Assembly (NCBI GenBank): GCA_018816665.1
Contig: JAHIVM010000279.1
Location: 1-7,137, forward strand
Reading direction: 5' to 3'
Source of the DNA: Candidatus Zixiibacteriota bacterium
Lineage (GTDB): Bacteria; Zixibacteria; MSB-5A5; GN15; FEB-12
Length of the DNA stretch: 7,137 bases
Of this stretch, positions 5,528-7,137 are shown piece after piece. Both the position numbers and the translations under genes were made by a program. Under the pieces are notes generated by a model. That model made no database searches and was not told the DNA's origin. It worked only from the letters and a program-made list of their open reading frames with translations. The stretch's first letter is position 1. Each line of letters begins with the position of its first letter.

Positions 5528-5686
5528 GGCCGGTCGGCGGATTTCTACGAACGCGAGACCGAGTCCGAGATTACAACTCTGACCGCCCTGATTGAACCGA
5601 TCATCATCATCGGCCTCGGCGTGATCGTGGCCTTTATCCTGGCGGCCATGTGCCTGCCGCTGTTTGAACTGGTGGGGACTGTGTAA
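5528..5686 (+). pseudogene. PilC/GspF C-terminal remnant, copy 2
   Basis: Last 52 codons plus stop of a PilC/GspF family protein: SADFYERE, then ALIEPIIIIGLGVIVAFILA and AMCLPLFELVGTV. Against copy 1 (148-306), 20 of 159 bases differ, but only 4 residues change (F/Y, V/A, Y/C, D/E), while 14 codons change silently. This is the signature of two genes that diverged under selection for protein function before being broken. Similarity to copy 1 stops at the stop codon. An open frame extends back to an ATG at 5393 through the IS end, as in copy 1. Confidence 0.75.
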
Positions 5687-5733
5687 ATGTTGGGTACCAT
5701 CATGTTGGCCAAAAGGGTTGGAGTATCAGTACT

Positions 5734-6717
5734 CTAGAGACCGAATAACTCTGGCCATCTCCTCTCCAGCCAGATAGGTTTGGTCCAACCGGAGACCATC
5801 GACGTCCGCCAGAGCGAGTCCCTGGCAATGTCGTACACACACAATTGGTATCCATCTTCGAGCAACCCGCCGGCCACCTTGAAGAGCGCCAATTGCTCAC
5901 CTGAAGGGGAGAAACAAGCCACACGTCTGAACCGCCCATCCAATTGCACAGTTGTCGAGGGAGACCCATCAAGGGGCCAAATCAGGAAACTGTCCGGATC
6001 ATTCCGACCGGGGTCCATCAGCAACACGCGCCTTCTATTTGGAGACACGCACAGTACATTCATTCCCACAGCAATTGTGTCTTCCACCGCTGCCTGCGAG
6101 TCCACCACAGCCACGCGATCATTGTGGACATTCAGGAGCATCTTCCCATTAGGAAGACTCCAGACCGCCCACAGTTCATCAGAGTCGACCGCAGCAGGTA
6201 CAACAGACACCGGACCTATCAGATTGAAGTCCCTAGAAAGTCTTATCGGATCCCTGGAGCTACCCTGCGCAAACCGGTTGAATATGTATGTGGAGGTTTC
6301 CATATCCCAATCCATGTCATGCACGCTATAGTGAGGCTCCAAGTCGGGCTCCACAGTAATCACTGTATCCGAAAACGGCACATACTTGCTGATCACGGTA
6401 CCTGTCCTTAGAGATCTGACATTTCTTTGCACACTGTCTGGCACAAACTCCTCGAAAGACATAGTCAGAAGTGTGTCTCCTGGCCCGACACACAGAATTG
6501 TAGGCGCGAAACTCAACTCCTGGAATACGATCGTCGTGTCCCTTCCCATTCTGAGATCAAAGATGTGGTTCATCCTGCCCCACAACAGGATAGTACCGTC
6601 ATACTCAGGGAACGAGGTCCGATCGACGACTATTTTCCACGATTCTATGAAGTATAGTACCAACAGTGAGACTAATACTGCTACAATCAGAAGGAACAGC
6701 AGTAGCTTCTTGAGCAT
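5734..6717 (-). CDS. Membrane-anchored protein with possible beta-propeller, unknown function
   Basis: A 327-residue protein. Residues 6-24 form one N-terminal transmembrane helix (LLFLLIVAVLVSLLVLYFI) preceded by lysines, with no clear cleavage site, so it is probably a signal anchor with the rest outside the membrane. The body is beta-rich. Repeats such as VLCVSPNRRRVLLMDP (222) and ACFSPSGEQLALFKV (267) followed by LCVYDIARDSLW (292) resemble blades of TolB/WD40-like propellers (SPxGxxLA...(I/V)YD). The last blade seems incomplete: the protein ends TKPIWLERRWPELFGL soon after a blade start, so the C-terminus may be shortened by a frameshift. The ATG at 6717 is set by GGAGGT 8 nt upstream (6726-6731). 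The frame is open for 83 more codons upstream, but those run through repeat sequence and are not credible coding. It stands alone between a pilC remnant and a hairpin repeat. Confidence 0.7.
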   Translation of the reverse strand: MLKKLLLFLLIVAVLVSLLVLYFIESWKIVVDRTSFPEYDGTILLWGRMNHIFDLRMGRDTTIVFQELSFAPTILCVGPGDTLLTMSFEEFVPDSVQRNVRSLRTGTVISKYVPFSDTVITVEPDLEPHYSVHDMDWDMETSTYIFNRFAQGSSRDPIRLSRDFNLIGPVSVVPAAVDSDELWAVWSLPNGKMLLNVHNDRVAVVDSQAAVEDTIAVGMNVLCVSPNRRRVLLMDPGRNDPDSFLIWPLDGSPSTTVQLDGRFRRVACFSPSGEQLALFKVAGGLLEDGYQLCVYDIARDSLWRTSMVSGWTKPIWLERRWPELFGL

Positions 6718-6816
6718 ATCAACGCACCTCCCCTTCTGGGTCAACAAATCTGCTCGCGGCATCGGACTGAGCGTCGATGTACCTCTTGGACTCCCGACGC
6801 GCGTTTTGACTGTCCG

Positions 6817-6894
6817 CCGGTGCCTCACCGCTTGCGGTGGGTCGAGATTTGGTTCTTCTTCAGGATATGTACTCCCCGGTTGCACTTCAATGTT
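6817..6894. repeat. 202-bp repeat, copy C, left 78 bp only
   Basis: Matches the left part of copies A and B from the CCGGTG foot through the TTGCACTTCAATGTT stretch and then stops. The foot hairpin has CCTCACCGC in place of CCCCACCGC. At two of the variable sites (equivalent to 4372 and 4385) it agrees with copy B, and at the site equivalent to 4407 it agrees with copy A, so it is not simply derived from either. Confidence 0.75.
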
Positions 6895-6924
6895 TTGTGG
6901 GCGGCAGACGCCCTCGTCTGCCCC
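6893..6924. repeat. 32-bp hairpin module (GGCAGACG type), copy 2
   Basis: Identical to 5079-5110. It directly replaces the remainder of the 202-bp repeat body in copy C; the join falls in a short T-rich stretch shared by both parents (TTTT at 6893-6896), consistent with recombination at microhomology. Confidence 0.75.
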
Positions 6925-6930
6925 TTCGGG

Positions 6931-6958
6931 CCGGTGGCCCGTCCGTGCCTCGGGTGGG
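6931..6958. repeat. Right-end hairpin of the 202-bp repeat, inverted
   Basis: Matches the minus strand of the right ends of copies A and B at 26 of 28 positions (CCGGTGGCCC then CGTGCCTCGGGTGGG). Both feet of copy C therefore face the same way, unlike A and B, where they face outward. The two mismatches (AC to GT in the stem) leave G-U and U-G pairs in a plus-strand transcript, so the stem can still form as RNA. Confidence 0.65.
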
Positions 6959-7137
6959 GTCAACAATCCATGTTTATTCTACGTCTCAGAAACATCATAA
7001 GCCAGAAGAAATCATCTGAGCGCCCATCGGATCGTCATCTGAGGTGTGGTTGCGGCATGTCCGAAGACGCACATGCCCTACATCGAATCCCCGACATGAA
7101 TGCCTACTCGCAGAAGGGGGGGAAGTCACCCGACGAA
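6959..7137. other. No convincing gene; possible start of a plus-strand frame
   Basis: From an ATG at 7057 a frame beginning MSEDAHALHRIPDMN stays open to the window edge (27 codons), with GAGGTG 10 nt upstream. This is too little to call a gene, and the opposite strand also has an open frame. A small inverted repeat, GCATGT/ACATGC, lies at 7055-7075. Nothing else is recognisable. Confidence 0.25.

Noticed and set aside
399..6958. Hairpin repeats considered as a CRISPR array or as terminators
   Set aside because: Spacing is irregular and contains genes, so it is not CRISPR. None of the hairpins is followed by a T-run expected of rho-independent terminators.
6718..6966. N-terminal 83-codon extension of the propeller-like protein
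   Set aside because: It crosses hairpin repeat copy C. The ATG at 6717 has a strong Shine-Dalgarno and begins a normal membrane anchor.
5780..7000. Plus-strand frames (183, 155 and 204 codons) opposite the propeller-like gene
   Set aside because: They are antisense shadows of a gene with a clear start and membrane anchor; the last also reads into repeat DNA.

Overview
The window looks like an accessory, repeat-rich stretch of chromosome from an uncultivated, moderate-GC Gram-negative bacterium. This assignment is inference. It rests on the secreted protein with an SFQG-type head and VGIG/LHV repeats, on the lipoprotein signal, and on the CCCAC/GTGGG hairpin repeats. I associate that combination from memory with FCB-like candidate phyla (Zixibacteria- or Latescibacteria-like). 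No rRNA, tRNA, CRISPR array or complete mobile element is present.

Layout, left to right. (1) 1-306: the left end of an IS481-family element (transposase start on the minus strand, terminal tandem repeat) joined to the last ~52 codons of a pilC/gspF-type gene. (2) 307-1005: a small minus-strand gene for a DUF2489-like protein between two hairpin repeats, with the 3' stub of a lost upstream gene. (3) 1006-2115, minus: an unrecognised lipoprotein. (4) 2348-4246, plus, divergent from it: a 632-residue secreted fibre- or adhesin-like protein ending in a coiled coil. (5) 4255-4597: hairpins and the first copy of a 202-bp repeat. (6) 4612-5022, minus: a four-helix membrane protein. (7) 5079-5341: a hairpin module and the second 202-bp copy, which abuts and cuts an IS481 transposase. 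(8) 5342-5686: a second copy of the IS481-end/pilC-tail junction. (9) 5734-6717, minus: a membrane-anchored protein with a possible beta-propeller. (10) 6817-6958: a shuffled copy of the hairpin repeats. The remainder, to 7137, has no convincing gene.

The genes do not form an obvious pathway. Most are single transcription units, and nearly every intergenic gap holds a hairpin repeat. The only gene pair with suggestive spacing is the divergent lipoprotein and fibre protein, both exported, which share a 232-bp intergenic region. The strongest signals are structural. The same IS481/pilC junction occurs twice, with a nearly identical IS half and a diverged pilC half. A family of hairpin repeats changes its stem sequences in a compensatory way, and it appears to be mobile because it interrupts a transposase.
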